Source: Eustoma russellianum
Taxonomy: Eukaryota > Streptophyta > Magnoliopsida > Gentianales > Gentianaceae
Length of the DNA stretch: 64,000 bases
NCBI GenBank assembly: GCA_036186865.1
Contig: AP025057.1
Location: 19,891,987-19,955,986 of the forward strand
Direction: 5' to 3'
A model generated the notes under the pieces. The model did not search any database. It was not told the origin of the DNA and was given only the letters and a program-made list of their open reading frames with translations. This document shows, piece after piece, positions 33,379 through 44,454 of this stretch. The position numbers and the translations under genes are program-made. Position 1 is the first letter of the stretch. Each line of letters begins with the position of its first letter.

Positions 33379-36087
33379 CGTAGGACCTGTACGGCACCAC
33401 TAGAAGGGAGATTGAATAGTGGGTGCAGAAAATTTGGTTTTCAAAATATTTTTACCCAAAAACCCAATTTCTGAAAACAGTTTCTGTTTTCAGATCCTGA
33501 TTTGAAACATTTGGAAAAGCAGGTTACAGATCTTCAAAAATTCTAAACTTTGGAGAGATTATACACTCAGATGTTTTAAGTATCACCTAAAAATTTCATA
33601 TCAAAATGCAACCTCTAACCCTTTGAAAAATTGTTTGTGGTCAGATTGCGCAAATCTGCCAGAAACAGTAGTCTGATTTGAAAAATTTATTCTGATTAAT
33701 CTGAGAATCCAAAATAATCTGAAAATTTAATGACAAACTCCTTACTATATTTATTTAAATGGGTTGAAACATTTTTGAAATATGCCTTTGGAAAATATGT
33801 CAAATACGTTGATGTTCTCAACTTTGCAAGTCTGAAAATCAGATTGCACTAGTCTCAGAACTATTAACATTTGATAGACTTATACTTATCCAAATGGGGT
33901 GAAATTTGCACCCAATGAAACTTAAGAGGCGTGGCTATGTTTCTAAAAATTATCGTAATTTTTAAAAGTCGTTTGATATTTTTACTAAAGCAAATACAAT
34001 GATGCAAAGTGTTGGAAACTAAAAATAAAGTGTTGAAAGTAATAAGACCGAGAATTTTATACTGGTTCGGTTAACACAACCTACTCCACTCTTCGAGGAC
34101 ACCTTGATCGGTTATCAATAAACAAAATTAACACCTTACCAAAAGGGCTGCAGGAGTTACACACCAACTCCAACCCTTAACAAACGATACAAGCAATCAC
34201 AGTGATGACGAACACCACCACCAAGCGGATGAAGGTTTGATCACACGTCCTTGATCAACCTTCTACAATAATAAGGTGTGTGTGTGGTATGAAAAAAGCC
34301 TATTCAATATGTTTGAATAGAAGTACAATAGGCTTGAGAGAGAAAGATAAGAAAGAAATGTAGAAGAAGAGAGTAGAAGACACTTTTTGCACTTTAGAAA
34401 TTATGAGAATTGTCTTGCATTTGTGTAGCTCTCTTCTCTTCATTTCATCTAGTCTTGGCCGCCCCCCTAGGGCTTTTCTTCACCTTGAGAATTCTCTTTT
34501 ATGTCCTTGGAAGAATGCCTTGTGTATATGTGACACCATCTTGCTTACTTGGCACAACTTGGTTGGACGAATGTCTTGGCTTTACTTATTTGGCACTTCA
34601 TGATTGGATGAGTCTTGTCATCATTTAGTGGCTGTAAAAATCTGAGAATAAAATAAAAAAAATATGCCAAATTAAGTTCAAAACATTGCCAAATATTCTA
34701 CAATCAATCCCTTCAAATTTAGAAGCAAATTTGTCTCCATTCAAGACCTAGAATTCGGCCATACCATAGTCTCACATGCTGAATTTTCAGCACGTGTTTC
34801 ATTCGCTAAAAGGTTTGAATTGTTACCTTGTGTAGCTTCCTCCATTATATCACTAACTTTGTGTGGCTTATTCTCTAACAATTGAGATGCTAACTAAGCT
34901 CCACATAAGCTCCACCAAGGTTGTAGTAGGCGTGTATGAAGGCTTGAGCATGTGATGAATTTTACTTTTGTAAACTTTGTCAAATATTTCACAATAATTA
35001 CACATGTATGGTATATTCCAATCAGCCCTAATTTGAATATTCACTTTAATAAGTATTGAATACGTATAAAGTGTCTAAATACATGTTACATGTCATGCCA
35101 AAAAAAGTTCCATGTGTTATGTTGTAGAAAACTGAATTTTTGACTTTTGTCGATTATGCGATTTTTCTCCGATCAAATTCAAACTTTTTGCACATGTTAT
35201 ATATGTTATGTCACACATAATATAAATAAAATAAATTGAATATTCAGCTCTTAATGGCTGAGACAAAATGGCGCCCGCATGTGACGAAATAGGTTGAATT
35301 TGAAATCTCTGCAATTTGGCCTTAATTGGGATAATTTATCTGTGCCAACATGGATTGATTTCATGACTGAGTATAACATATTAGCCACAAAATTTGTGAC
35401 CATTTTTGAAGTGTAGGGGCTGGCCATCTATATATGGCAAGTACGTGACATGTTGGCGAAGTTTCGGTAGTCACCTAATACAACAATTTTCGGTTTACAA
35501 CCTTGTAATGTGTAGTAATAATTTTGTCATCACCATGAATTATATCATATGATATAAGACCTCAATATACTCATAAATATGAGGTAATTATAATGGTGTA
35601 ATGTTAACATACGTTTGTAATATATGTAACGTGTCGGTAGTACATCGGAATATATGTGTATTGCACCTTTTAATAAAAATCAGAATATATATATATATAT
35701 GTGTATATATATATGTATATATATATATATACGTTCGAATGGATGTAGAAGGAGACTTTCCATTCTTCAATTTATTGTCATCATGCCTTTTCCAAATATA
35801 TCTCCATTTAATGAAGTACTTAGTTCATTAACTTAAGTATTTCACTTAATGAACTAGTTTAGTTCATTAAAAGTGGCACCTGAAAATAATTCAAACACAA
35901 CAAATGTTTGCCATTTGATGTAAGCTTTAACGCTTCATGTCTTGTTAGTACGGCAACATTATATGTAAAATATATAGGGCAAGTTTATCACAAACACGTG
36001 TTAAGTAACGAATTTTGTCATGGATTTCTTAAACACGTTGTATTTAAATAATGTATTCATAAATCGCTCAAACCCTTTTTCTCAACA
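33379..36087 (-). repeat. LARD-X LTR A
   Basis: A 2.7-kb LTR on the minus strand, the leftmost of three in a tandem array. On the plus strand it reads (C/T)GTAGGACCTGTACGGCAC at the left and CTCAACA at the right, where a polypurine tract (AAAAAGGGGAGGT on the minus strand, 36,088-36,101) marks the 3' end of the internal region. It contains a TATATA microsatellite at 35,688-35,733, a cluster of AGTTCATTAA inverted repeats near 35,810-35,870 and one copy of the ATGCTGAA...TTCAGCA palindrome near 34,777. Confidence 0.88.
35421..35439 (-). promoter_or_regulatory. Conserved TATA-like palindrome in LARD-X LTRs
   Basis: The plus-strand text TGGCCATCTATATATGGCA is an imperfect palindrome with TATATA at its centre. 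It is kept in all five LTRs of the family (also near 39,245, 43,150, 45,074 and 60,307) while surrounding bases drift. It is a candidate core promoter; no transcript evidence is available here. Confidence 0.4.
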
Positions 36088-36101
36088 ACCTCCCCTTTTT
36101 G

Positions 36102-36378
36102 ATGATTTACAAAATAACATTATTTCATGTTTTAAATTTGATTGCTCTCCTCCAATTGTGCACCAATTCGAATTTTCAACTTTGAATTGCCTCCCCCTTC
36201 ATTTGGGCAATCATGCTCTGTCTCCCACTTAAATCACTATCTCTTCACCTTAAATCATGCACTTTCTCTCCCCCTTTATTTTGTAAATAATATCAAAAGT
36301 TCTTTTAAGAAATAAATAACAATTAGTATATCAACTAAAACTCATGCATTTAAATTTGCGTTCTTAAGGGTTATTTAT
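36102..36378 (-). other. LARD-X internal 3' non-coding region
   Basis: Sequence between gag stop and polypurine tract, shared with 39,900-40,176 and, in diverged form, 59,326-59,602. It contains no pol sequence. Confidence 0.6.
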
Positions 36379-37246
36379 TCAACCCTTTGTAAATGTACCT
36401 TTTGCTACCCAAATTTAGGTGACCTTCCTAAGACTTCCAAAATGTGAGAAAAGAGATGAAAACGCAATATAATATATGTTAGGGGCAAATGTGTTTGGCC
36501 TTTGGCCGAGAATTCCCTTGTGAATATTGTATGGTTGTCCTTTTTGATATGTTCTTGTTTTGGTGTGCATGGTGTGTGATCTAGAAGTAAATGGATGCCA
36601 TGTATGCATTTGTAGTTTCTTTTCATATTTGTACGGCACATAATTATATCTCGTTTGATATGAAGATGAAGCACGATGAGATGTCATAGGGGATCTAGGC
36701 ATCTTGTTAGCCGCCACATGCGTCTTAGACGCATCTATTTTCTTAGACGGAATTAATTTTGTTGATTTGTTTAGTCTCTCATTTTTCTCAACGTATCCTA
36801 ATCCGGTTTTGCCGTTATCATGCTTTTTTGAAGAAATGATGCGACCTAGCATGTTTGTACCTATGTCAAATTGTTTTATCGTCTTTTCTAGATCTTCGTT
36901 TCTTGATTTCAAATTTGAAATCTCGGCTTTCAGTTCAGTGTTCTCGGATGTCAATGATGAAATTTCACACCTTAATGAATTTATCATGCAAGACGACTCT
37001 TCTTTTGAATCGTTTAATTGAGACATACGATTTGTGTTAGAAGATTCTAACAATTTCTTGTCATCAATTAAGCGTTTTTTATCTTTTGCAAGAGGCTTAG
37101 TAAACTTATGCAATTCAAGATATTGAACATACAAATCATGATATGATGGTTCAGAATCGGAATCGGAATCCGAATCAGAATGTACCTCACTATCAAGAAA
37201 TGGTGGCCTTTAGCATGACACACCTACTTTTTCAGTTTTGTGTCTA
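36379..37246 (-). pseudogene. LARD-X gag remnant (left internal region)
   Basis: Read on the minus strand from about 37,134, the frame encodes a Lys/Glu-rich coiled coil (LAKDKKRLIDDKKLLESS, then ISSLTSENTELKAEISNLK), a SIRE-like GKTGLGYVEKNE segment, and a His/Tyr-rich tail ending with IWVAKGTFTKG and a stop at 36,379-36,381. The N-terminal gag domain and zinc knuckle seen in the copy at 47,444-58,500 are missing. The 5' edge is a deletion that removed the primer-binding site and the adjacent LTR end. Confidence 0.8.
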
Positions 37247-39885
37247 GTGGTTGAATAGTGGGTGCGGAAAATTTTGTTTTTAAAATATGTTTACCTAAAA
37301 ACCCAACTTCTAAAAACAGTTTTCTGTTTTGAGATCCTGATTTGAAAAGTTTCAAAAACCAGGTTACAAATCTTCAAAAATTCTAAAATTTGGAGCGATT
37401 CTACTCTCATATGTTCTGAGTATCCCCTAGAAATTTCACCTCTAACACCTTGAAAAATTGTTTTTGGTCAGATTGGGCAAATTTTTCAGAAACAGTAGTC
37501 GGAATTTGAAAATTTTATTCTGATTAATCAGAGACTCCAAATGATCTGAAAATTTAATGACAAACACCTTACTATATTTTTTAAATGGTTTTAAACAATT
37601 TTGAAAAATTGCTTTGGGAAGTATGCCAAATACGTTGATGTTTGTAACCTTTGCAAGTCTAAAAATCAGATTGCACAAGGGTAAGAACTATTAATGTTAG
37701 ATAGACTTATACTTATCCAAGTAGGGTAAAACTTGCGCCAAATGAAACTTAAGAGGTGTGGCTATGTTTCTGCAAAGTTTGGAAATTTTTGAAAGTCTTT
37801 TGGTATTTTTACTAATGCAAAGAAAATGATGCAAACTGCTGGAAATTGAAAGTAAAGTGCTGAAAGTAATAACATCAAGAATTTTATACTGGTTCGGTTA
37901 ACACAACCTAATCCAGTCTTCGAGGACACCTTCTTCAGTTATCACTAAACAAAATTTACACCTTACCACAAGGGTTGCTGGAGTTACACACCAACTCCAA
38001 CCCTTAAAAAACGACACAAGCAATCACAATGATCACGAATAGCACTACCGAGCGGATGAAGGTTTGATCACACCTTGATCAACCTTTTACAAGAATAAGG
38101 CATGTATGGTTGTATGAACAAAGCTTATTCAATATGTTTGAATATAAGTACAATAGGCTTGAGAGAGAAAGAGAAGAAAGAAATGTAGAAGAAGAGAGTA
38201 TAAGACACTTTTTGCACTTCGGAAATTATGAGAATTGTCTTGCATTTGTGTGGCTCTATTCTCTTCATTTTATCTAGTCTTGGCCGCCCCCTAGGGCTTT
38301 TCTTCACCTTGAGAATTCTCTTTCATGTCCTTGGAAGAATACCTTGTGTAGATGTGACACCATCTTGCTTACTTGGCACAACTTGATTGGACGAATGTCT
38401 TGGCTTTACTTACTTGGCACTTCATGATTGGATGAGTCTTGTCATCATTTAGTGGCTGTAAAAATCTGAGAATAAAATGAAAAAATGTGCCAAATGAATT
38501 TCAAAACATTTCCAAATATTCTACAATTAATCCCTTCAAATTTGGTAGAAAATTTATCTCCATTCAAGACATAGAATTCGGCCATACTATAGTCTCACAT
38601 GCAGAATTTTCAGCATGTGTTTCATTTGCTAAAAGGTTTGAATTGTTACCTTGTGTAGCTTCCTCCATTATGTCACTAACCTTTTGTGGCTTATTCTCCA
38701 AAAATTGAGATGCCAACTAAGCTCCACATAAGCTCCACCAAGGTTGTAGTAGGCGTGTATGAAGGCTTGAACATGTGCTGAATTTTACTTTTGTAATTTT
38801 TGTCAAATATTGCACAATAATTACACATGTATGGTATATTCCAATCAGCCCTAATTTGAATATTCACTTTAGTACGTATTGAATATGTAAAAATTGTCTA
38901 AATACATGTTACATGCCATGCAAAAAAAAGTTCCATGTGTTATGTTCGTAGAAAACCGAATTTTTGTCTTTTGTCGATTACGCGATTTTTCTCCGATTAA
39001 ATTCAAAATTTTTGAGCATGTTATATATATTATGTCACACATAATATACATAAAATAAATTGAATATTCAGATCTTAATGGCTGAGACAAAATGGCGCCC
39101 ACGTGTGACAAAATAGGTTGAATTTGAAATCTCCACAATTTAGCCTTAATTGGGGTGATTTGTGTGTGCCAACATGGAATGATTTCATGACTGAGCATAA
39201 CATGTTAGCCACGAAATTTGTGACCATTTTTGAAGTGTAGGGGCTGGCCATCTATATATGGCAAGTACGTGATACGTTGGCGAAGTTTCGGTAGTCACCC
39301 GATACGATAATTTTCGGTTTTCAACCTTGTGACGTGTCGTAATAATTTTGTCATCACCATGACTTATATCATATGATATAAGACCTGAATATACTCATAA
39401 ATATGAGGTAAGTATAGTGGTGTGACGTTAACATACGTTCGTAATATATGTAACATGTCGGTAGTACATCAGAATATATGTGTATTGTGCCTTTTTATAA
39501 AAAATCTGAATATATATATATATATATAAACTTTTGAATGGATGTAGAAGGAGACTTTCCATTCTTAAATTTGTTGTCATCATGCCTTCTCCAAATATAT
39601 CTCCATTTAATGAACTACTTAGTTCATTAACTTAAGTACTTCACTTCATGAACTAGTTAGTTCATTAGTGGTGGCACCTGAAAATATTTCAAACACAAGA
39701 AATGTTTGCCATTTGATGTAAGCTTTAACGCTTCATGGCTTGTTAGTACGGCAACATTATATATAAAATATATAAGGCAAGTTTATCACAAACACGTGTT
39801 AAGTAACGAATTTTGTCATGCTTTTCTTAAACACGTTGTATTTAAATAATGTATTCGTAAATCGCTCAAACCCTTTTTCTCAAAA
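37247..39885 (-). repeat. LARD-X LTR B, end deleted
   Basis: Middle LTR of the array, about 2.64 kb. It aligns throughout with LTRs A and C but lacks the outer ~40 bp (TGTAGGACCTGTACGG...), beginning instead at GGTTGAATAGTGGG. Its right end reads CTCAAAA where the others have CTCAACA, followed by the polypurine tract (reverse complement of ACCTCCCCC). Confidence 0.87.
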
Positions 39886-40176
39886 ACCTCCCCCTTATGA
39901 TGATTTACAAAATAACATTATTTCATGATTTAAATTTAATCGCTCCCCTCTAATTGTGCATAAATTCAAATTTTCAACATTTAATTGTCTCCCCCTTGAT
40001 TTGTGCAATCATGCTCTTTATCCCCCTTAAATCACTCTCTCTTCCCCTTAAATCATGCACTTTCTCTCCCACTTTATTTTTTAAATAATATCAAAAGTGC
40101 ATGTAAGAAAGAAATAACAACTAGTATATCAACAAAAACTCATGCATTTAAGTTTGCGTTCTTAAGGGTTATTTAT
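39886..40176 (-). other. LARD-X internal 3' non-coding region (right copy)
   Basis: Polypurine tract and 3' non-coding sequence, parallel to 36,088-36,378. Confidence 0.6.
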
Positions 40177-41049
40177 TCAACCCTTTGTAAATGTACCTTT
40201 TGCTACCCAAATTTGGGTGACCTTCCTAGGTCTTCCAAAAGATGAGAAAAGAGATGAAGACGCAATATAATATATGTTAAGGGCAAATGCGTTTGGCATT
40301 TGGCCGAGAATTCCTTTATGATTATTGTATGGTTGCCGTTTTTGATATGTTTTTGTGTTGGTGTGCATGGTGTGTGATCTAGAAGTAAATGGATGCAGTG
40401 TATGCATTTGTAGTTTCTTTTCATATTTGTATGGCACATAATTATATCTTGTATGATATGAAGATGAAGCACGATGAGATGTCATAGGGGAGATCTAGCC
40501 GTCTTCTTAGGCGCCACATATTGTCTTAAACGCATCTATTTTCTTAGAAGGAATTAATTTTGTTGATTTGCTTAGTGTCTCATTTTTCTCAACGTATCCT
40601 GATCCGGTTTTGTCGTTATCATGCTTTTGTGAAGAAATGATGCGACCTAGCATGTTTGTACCTGTGTCAAATTGTTTTATCGTCTTTTCTAGATCTTCAG
40701 TTCTTGATTTCAAATTTGAAATCTCGGCAGTGTTCTTGGATGTCAATGATGAAATTTCAGACCTTAATGAATTTATCATGCAAGGCGACTCTTCTTTTGA
40801 ATCGTTTAATTGAGACATACGATTTGTGTTAGAAGATTCTAACAATTTCTTGTCATCAATTAAGCATTTCTTTTCTTTTGCAAGAGTCTTAGCAAAACTT
40901 ATGCAATTCAAGATATTGAACATACAAATCATGATATGATGGTCCATAATCAGAATCAGAATCAGAATTAGAATATACCTCACTATCAAGAAGTGGAGGC
41001 CTTTGGCATGACACACCTTCTTTTTCGGTTTTTGTCTGATGGTTGACAT
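40177..41049 (-). pseudogene. LARD-X gag remnant (right internal region)
   Basis: On the minus strand, gag starts near 41,049 (MSTIRQ) a few tens of bases after the primer-binding site, then passes directly into the Asp/Ser-rich and coiled-coil part (LAKEKKCLIDDKKLLESS) and the tail ending IWVAKGTFTKG at 40,177-40,179. Compared with the copy at 47,444-59,325, about 1.2 kb coding for the N-terminal gag domain and zinc knuckle are missing. The frame is broken in places. Confidence 0.8.
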
Positions 41050-41091
41050 CTCACAAAGATAGTTAGATCCTTTTGTCATGAATGTTCCTGC

Positions 41092-41103
41092 ACTCTGATA
41101 CCA
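41092..41103 (-). other. LARD-X primer-binding site
   Basis: ACTCTGATACCA on the plus strand is the reverse complement of TGGTATCAGAGT, 11 of 12 bases matching the tRNA-iMet site. It is next to LTR C, showing that the array is read right to left. Confidence 0.88.
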
Positions 41104-41105
41104 CT

Positions 41106-43803
41106 TGTAGGACCTGTACGGCACAACTAGAAAGGGGGGTTGAATAGTAGGTACGGAAAATTTAGTTTTTAAAATATTTTTACCTAAAAACCCAATTCTG
41201 AAAACAGTTTGTGTTTTCTGATCCTGATTTAAAACGTTTGAAAAACCAGGTTACAGATCTTCAACAATGCTAAAATTTGGAGAGATTCTACTCTCCGATG
41301 TTCTGAGTATCCCCTAAAAGTTTCAGATCAAAATGCAGCCTCTAACCCTTTGAAAAATCGTTTGTGGTCAGATTGCGCAAATCTACCAAAAACAGTAGTC
41401 TGATTTGAAATTTTTATTCTGATTAATCCAAGATTCCAAATGATTTGAAAATTTAATGACAAACCCCTCACTATATTTTTTAAATGGGTTTAAACAGTTT
41501 TGAAAAATTCATTTGGGAAATATTTCAAATACATTGATGTTCTCAACCTTTGCAAGTCTGAAAATCAGATTGCATTAGTCTAATAACTATTAACGTTTGA
41601 TAGACTTATACTTATCCAAATGGGTTGAAACTTACGCGAAATGAAACTTAAGAGGTGTGGCTGTGTTTCTGCGAAATTTGATAATTTTTGAAAGTCGTTT
41701 GATATTTTTACTAATGTAAAGAAAATGATGCAGAGTGCTGTAAACTGAAAGTAAAGTGCTGAAAGTAATAACACCGAGAATTTTATATTGGTTCGGTTAA
41801 CACAACCTACTCCAGTCTTCGAGGACACCTTCCTCGATTATCACTAAAAAAATTAACACCTTACCACAAGGGTTTCTGGAGTTACACACCAACTCCAACC
41901 CTTAACAAATGATACAAGCAATCACAATGATCACGAACAGCACCACTGAGGGATGAAGGTTTGATCACACCTTGATCAACCTTTTACAACAATAAGGCAT
42001 GTATGGTTGTATGAACAAAGATTATTCAATATGTTTGAATATAAGTACAATAGGCTTGAGAGAGAAAGAGAAGAAAGAAATGTAGAAGAAGAGAGTATAA
42101 GACACTTTTTGCACTTTGGAAATTATGAGAATTGTCTTGCATTTGTGTGGCTCTCTTCTCTTCCTTTTATCTAGTCTTGGCCGCCCCCTAGGACTTTTCT
42201 TCACCTTGAGAATTCTCTTTTATGTCCTTGGAAGAATACCTTGTGTAGATGTGACACCATCTTTCTTATTTGGCACAACTTGATTGGATGAATATCTTGG
42301 CTTTACTTACTTGGCACTTCATGATTGGATGAGTCTTGTCATCATTTAGTTGCTGTAAAAAATCTGAGAATAAAATGAAAAAATTTGACAAATGTAGTTC
42401 AAAACATTTTCAAATATTCTACTATCAATCCTTTCAAATTTGGAAGCAAAGTTGTCTTCATTGAAGACCTAGAATTTGGTCATACCATAGTCTCACATGC
42501 GTAATTTTCATCATGGGTTTCATTTGCTAAAAGGTTTGAAGTGTTACTTTGTGTAGCTTCCTCCATTATGTCACTAACCTTGTGTGACTTATTCTCCACC
42601 AATTGAGATGCCAACTAAGCTCAACATAAGCTCCGCCAATTTTGTAGTAGGCGTGTATGAAGGCTTGAACATGTTCTGAATTTTGCTTTTGTAAACATTG
42701 TCAAATATTGCATAATAAATAAACATGTATGGTATATTCCAATTACCCCTAATTTGAATATTCTAGTACACTTTAATATGTATTGAATGTGTAAAAAGTG
42801 TCTAGATACATGTTACATGTCATGCCAAAAAAGTTTTATGTGTTATGTTCGTAGAAAACCGAATTTTTGACTTTTGTCGATTACGCGATTTTTCTCCGAT
42901 TAAATTAAAACTTTTTGCACATGTTATCTATATTATGTCACACATAATATACATAAAATAAATTTAATATTCAGCTCTTAATGGCTGAGACAAAATGGCG
43001 CCCACATGTGACAAAATAGGTTGAATTTGAAATCTCCACAATTTGGCCTTAATTGGGGGTGATTTGTGTGTGCCAACATGGAATGATTTCATGACTAAGT
43101 ATAACATGTTACCCACAAAATTTGTGACCATTTTTGAAGTGTAGGGTCTGACCATCTATATATGGCAAGTACGTGACCCATTGGCGATATTTCGGTAGTC
43201 ATCCGATACGACAATTTTCGGTTTACAACATTGTAACGTGTCGTAAAAATTTTGTCATCACCATGACTTATATCATATGATATAAGACCTGAATATACTC
43301 ATAAATATGAGGTAAGTATAGTGGTGTGACGTTAACATACGTTCGTAATATATGTAACTTGTCGGTAGTACATCGTAATATATGTGTATTGTGCCTTTTT
43401 ATAAAAAATCTGAATATATATATATATATAATATATATATATAAAAACTTTTGAATGGATGTAGAAGGAGACTTTCCATTCTTCAATTTGTTGCCATCAT
43501 GCCTTCTCCAAATATATCTCCATTTAATGAACTACTTAGTTCATTAACTTAAGTACTTCACTTAATGAATTAGTTTTGTTCATTAATGGTGGTGCCTGAA
43601 AATAGTTCAAACACAAAATATGTTTGCCATTTGATGTGATCTTTAACACTTCATGGCTTGTTAGTACGGCAACATTATATATAAAATATCTAAGGCAAGT
43701 TTATCACAAACACGTGTTAAGTAACGAATTTTGTCATGCATTTCTTAAACACGTTGTATTTAAATCATGTTTTTGTAAATCACTCAAACCCTTTTTTTCA
43801 ACA
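41106..43803 (-). repeat. LARD-X LTR C
   Basis: Rightmost LTR of the array, about 2.7 kb. It is complete, from TGTAGGACCTGTACGGCAC next to the primer-binding site to TTCAACA at 43,803, where Cop4 gag sequence resumes. A TA microsatellite lies at 43,414-43,442. Confidence 0.88.
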
Positions 43804-44112
43804 CGCTATCTCCAGAAAATATTGATATTTGGAAGAAGTGTGAAAAACTAATGTTTGATTTGCAAAAGTTGACAAACAGTAAAATACAATCTTGGTAATT
43901 TGCTTTAGAAACAAAAGATTAATCCTACTTCATTGAGTTCTAAGGATAACATGGTGGAAGGTTCAAAGGTTGAAAAAAATATTGAAGGATTTATCACTTT
44001 CCAAGTTCAAGAACACACAACCAAAGCCTGTTGCTATTGTTTTTCTGTATAAGAAGGGACATATAATAACTGTGGGTTGAGATATAAATCTTTTTATGCA
44101 TGATTGCAGGAC
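43804..44112 (+). pseudogene. Cop4 gag, zinc-knuckle piece
   Basis: Frames encode a short coiled-coil-like segment (IWKKCEKLMFDLQKLTNS) and then a broken CCHC-like region (CCYC, with KKGHI reachable in a shifted frame near 44,055). Both fit the part of a SIRE-like gag that should follow the sequence ending at 33,378. Frame breaks are frequent and the match is weak, so the assignment depends on position and order. Confidence 0.5.
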
Positions 44113-44454
44113 TGTTAGGTCCTTAACACAATCTAAAGTGGGGGTGAATAGAGATAATTTTGCGGAATTGTCTTGTTTGACTCAACTCAAATGGAATTCA
44201 AAATCAAAGCAAAAATAGAAGATGAAAGACAATGAATGAGTACACCGGATATAGAGTGGTTCGAATCATAAATGATTCTACTCCACTATCACTTTGTTGC
44301 CAAAGTGGATTTTCTAACAACTACTCTTCTTATTAAAGCTAATAAGAACAACCATAGCAATAATTGCACTAATACCTTAGTGTAAGCAAACATAACAACT
44401 TCTTGCACAAAATACCTTGGTGCAACTATAACAACTATAGCTCTAAGCAAGAAT
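44113..44454 (-). repeat. LTR F, left part
   Basis: It begins TGTTAGGTCCTTAACAC and shows the GGGGGTGAATAG and TTCTACTCCACT phrases also seen near the ends of LARD-X LTRs, so it is probably the end of a related SIRE-type LTR on the minus strand. Two imperfect copies of a unit of about 50 bp (AATACCTTAGTG / AATACCTTGGTG) lie at 44,360-44,430. It is broken at 44,454 by the LARD-X insertion. Confidence 0.6.

Noticed and set aside
34403..34628. Small open frames with hydrophobic segments in LTR A
   Set aside because: Equivalent positions in LTRs B and C are not kept open consistently; they lie in LTR non-coding sequence.
36704..37040. Plus-strand open frames at 36.7-37.0 kb
   Set aside because: They are antisense shadows of the LARD-X gag coiled coil on the minus strand.
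44391..44407. Shared AACAACTTCTTGC at 44.39 and 62.10 kb as a long target duplication of LARD-X DE
   Set aside because: The left copy is about 50 bp away from the LTR edge and the local sequence is itself repeated, so it more likely reflects a repeated unit within LTR F.
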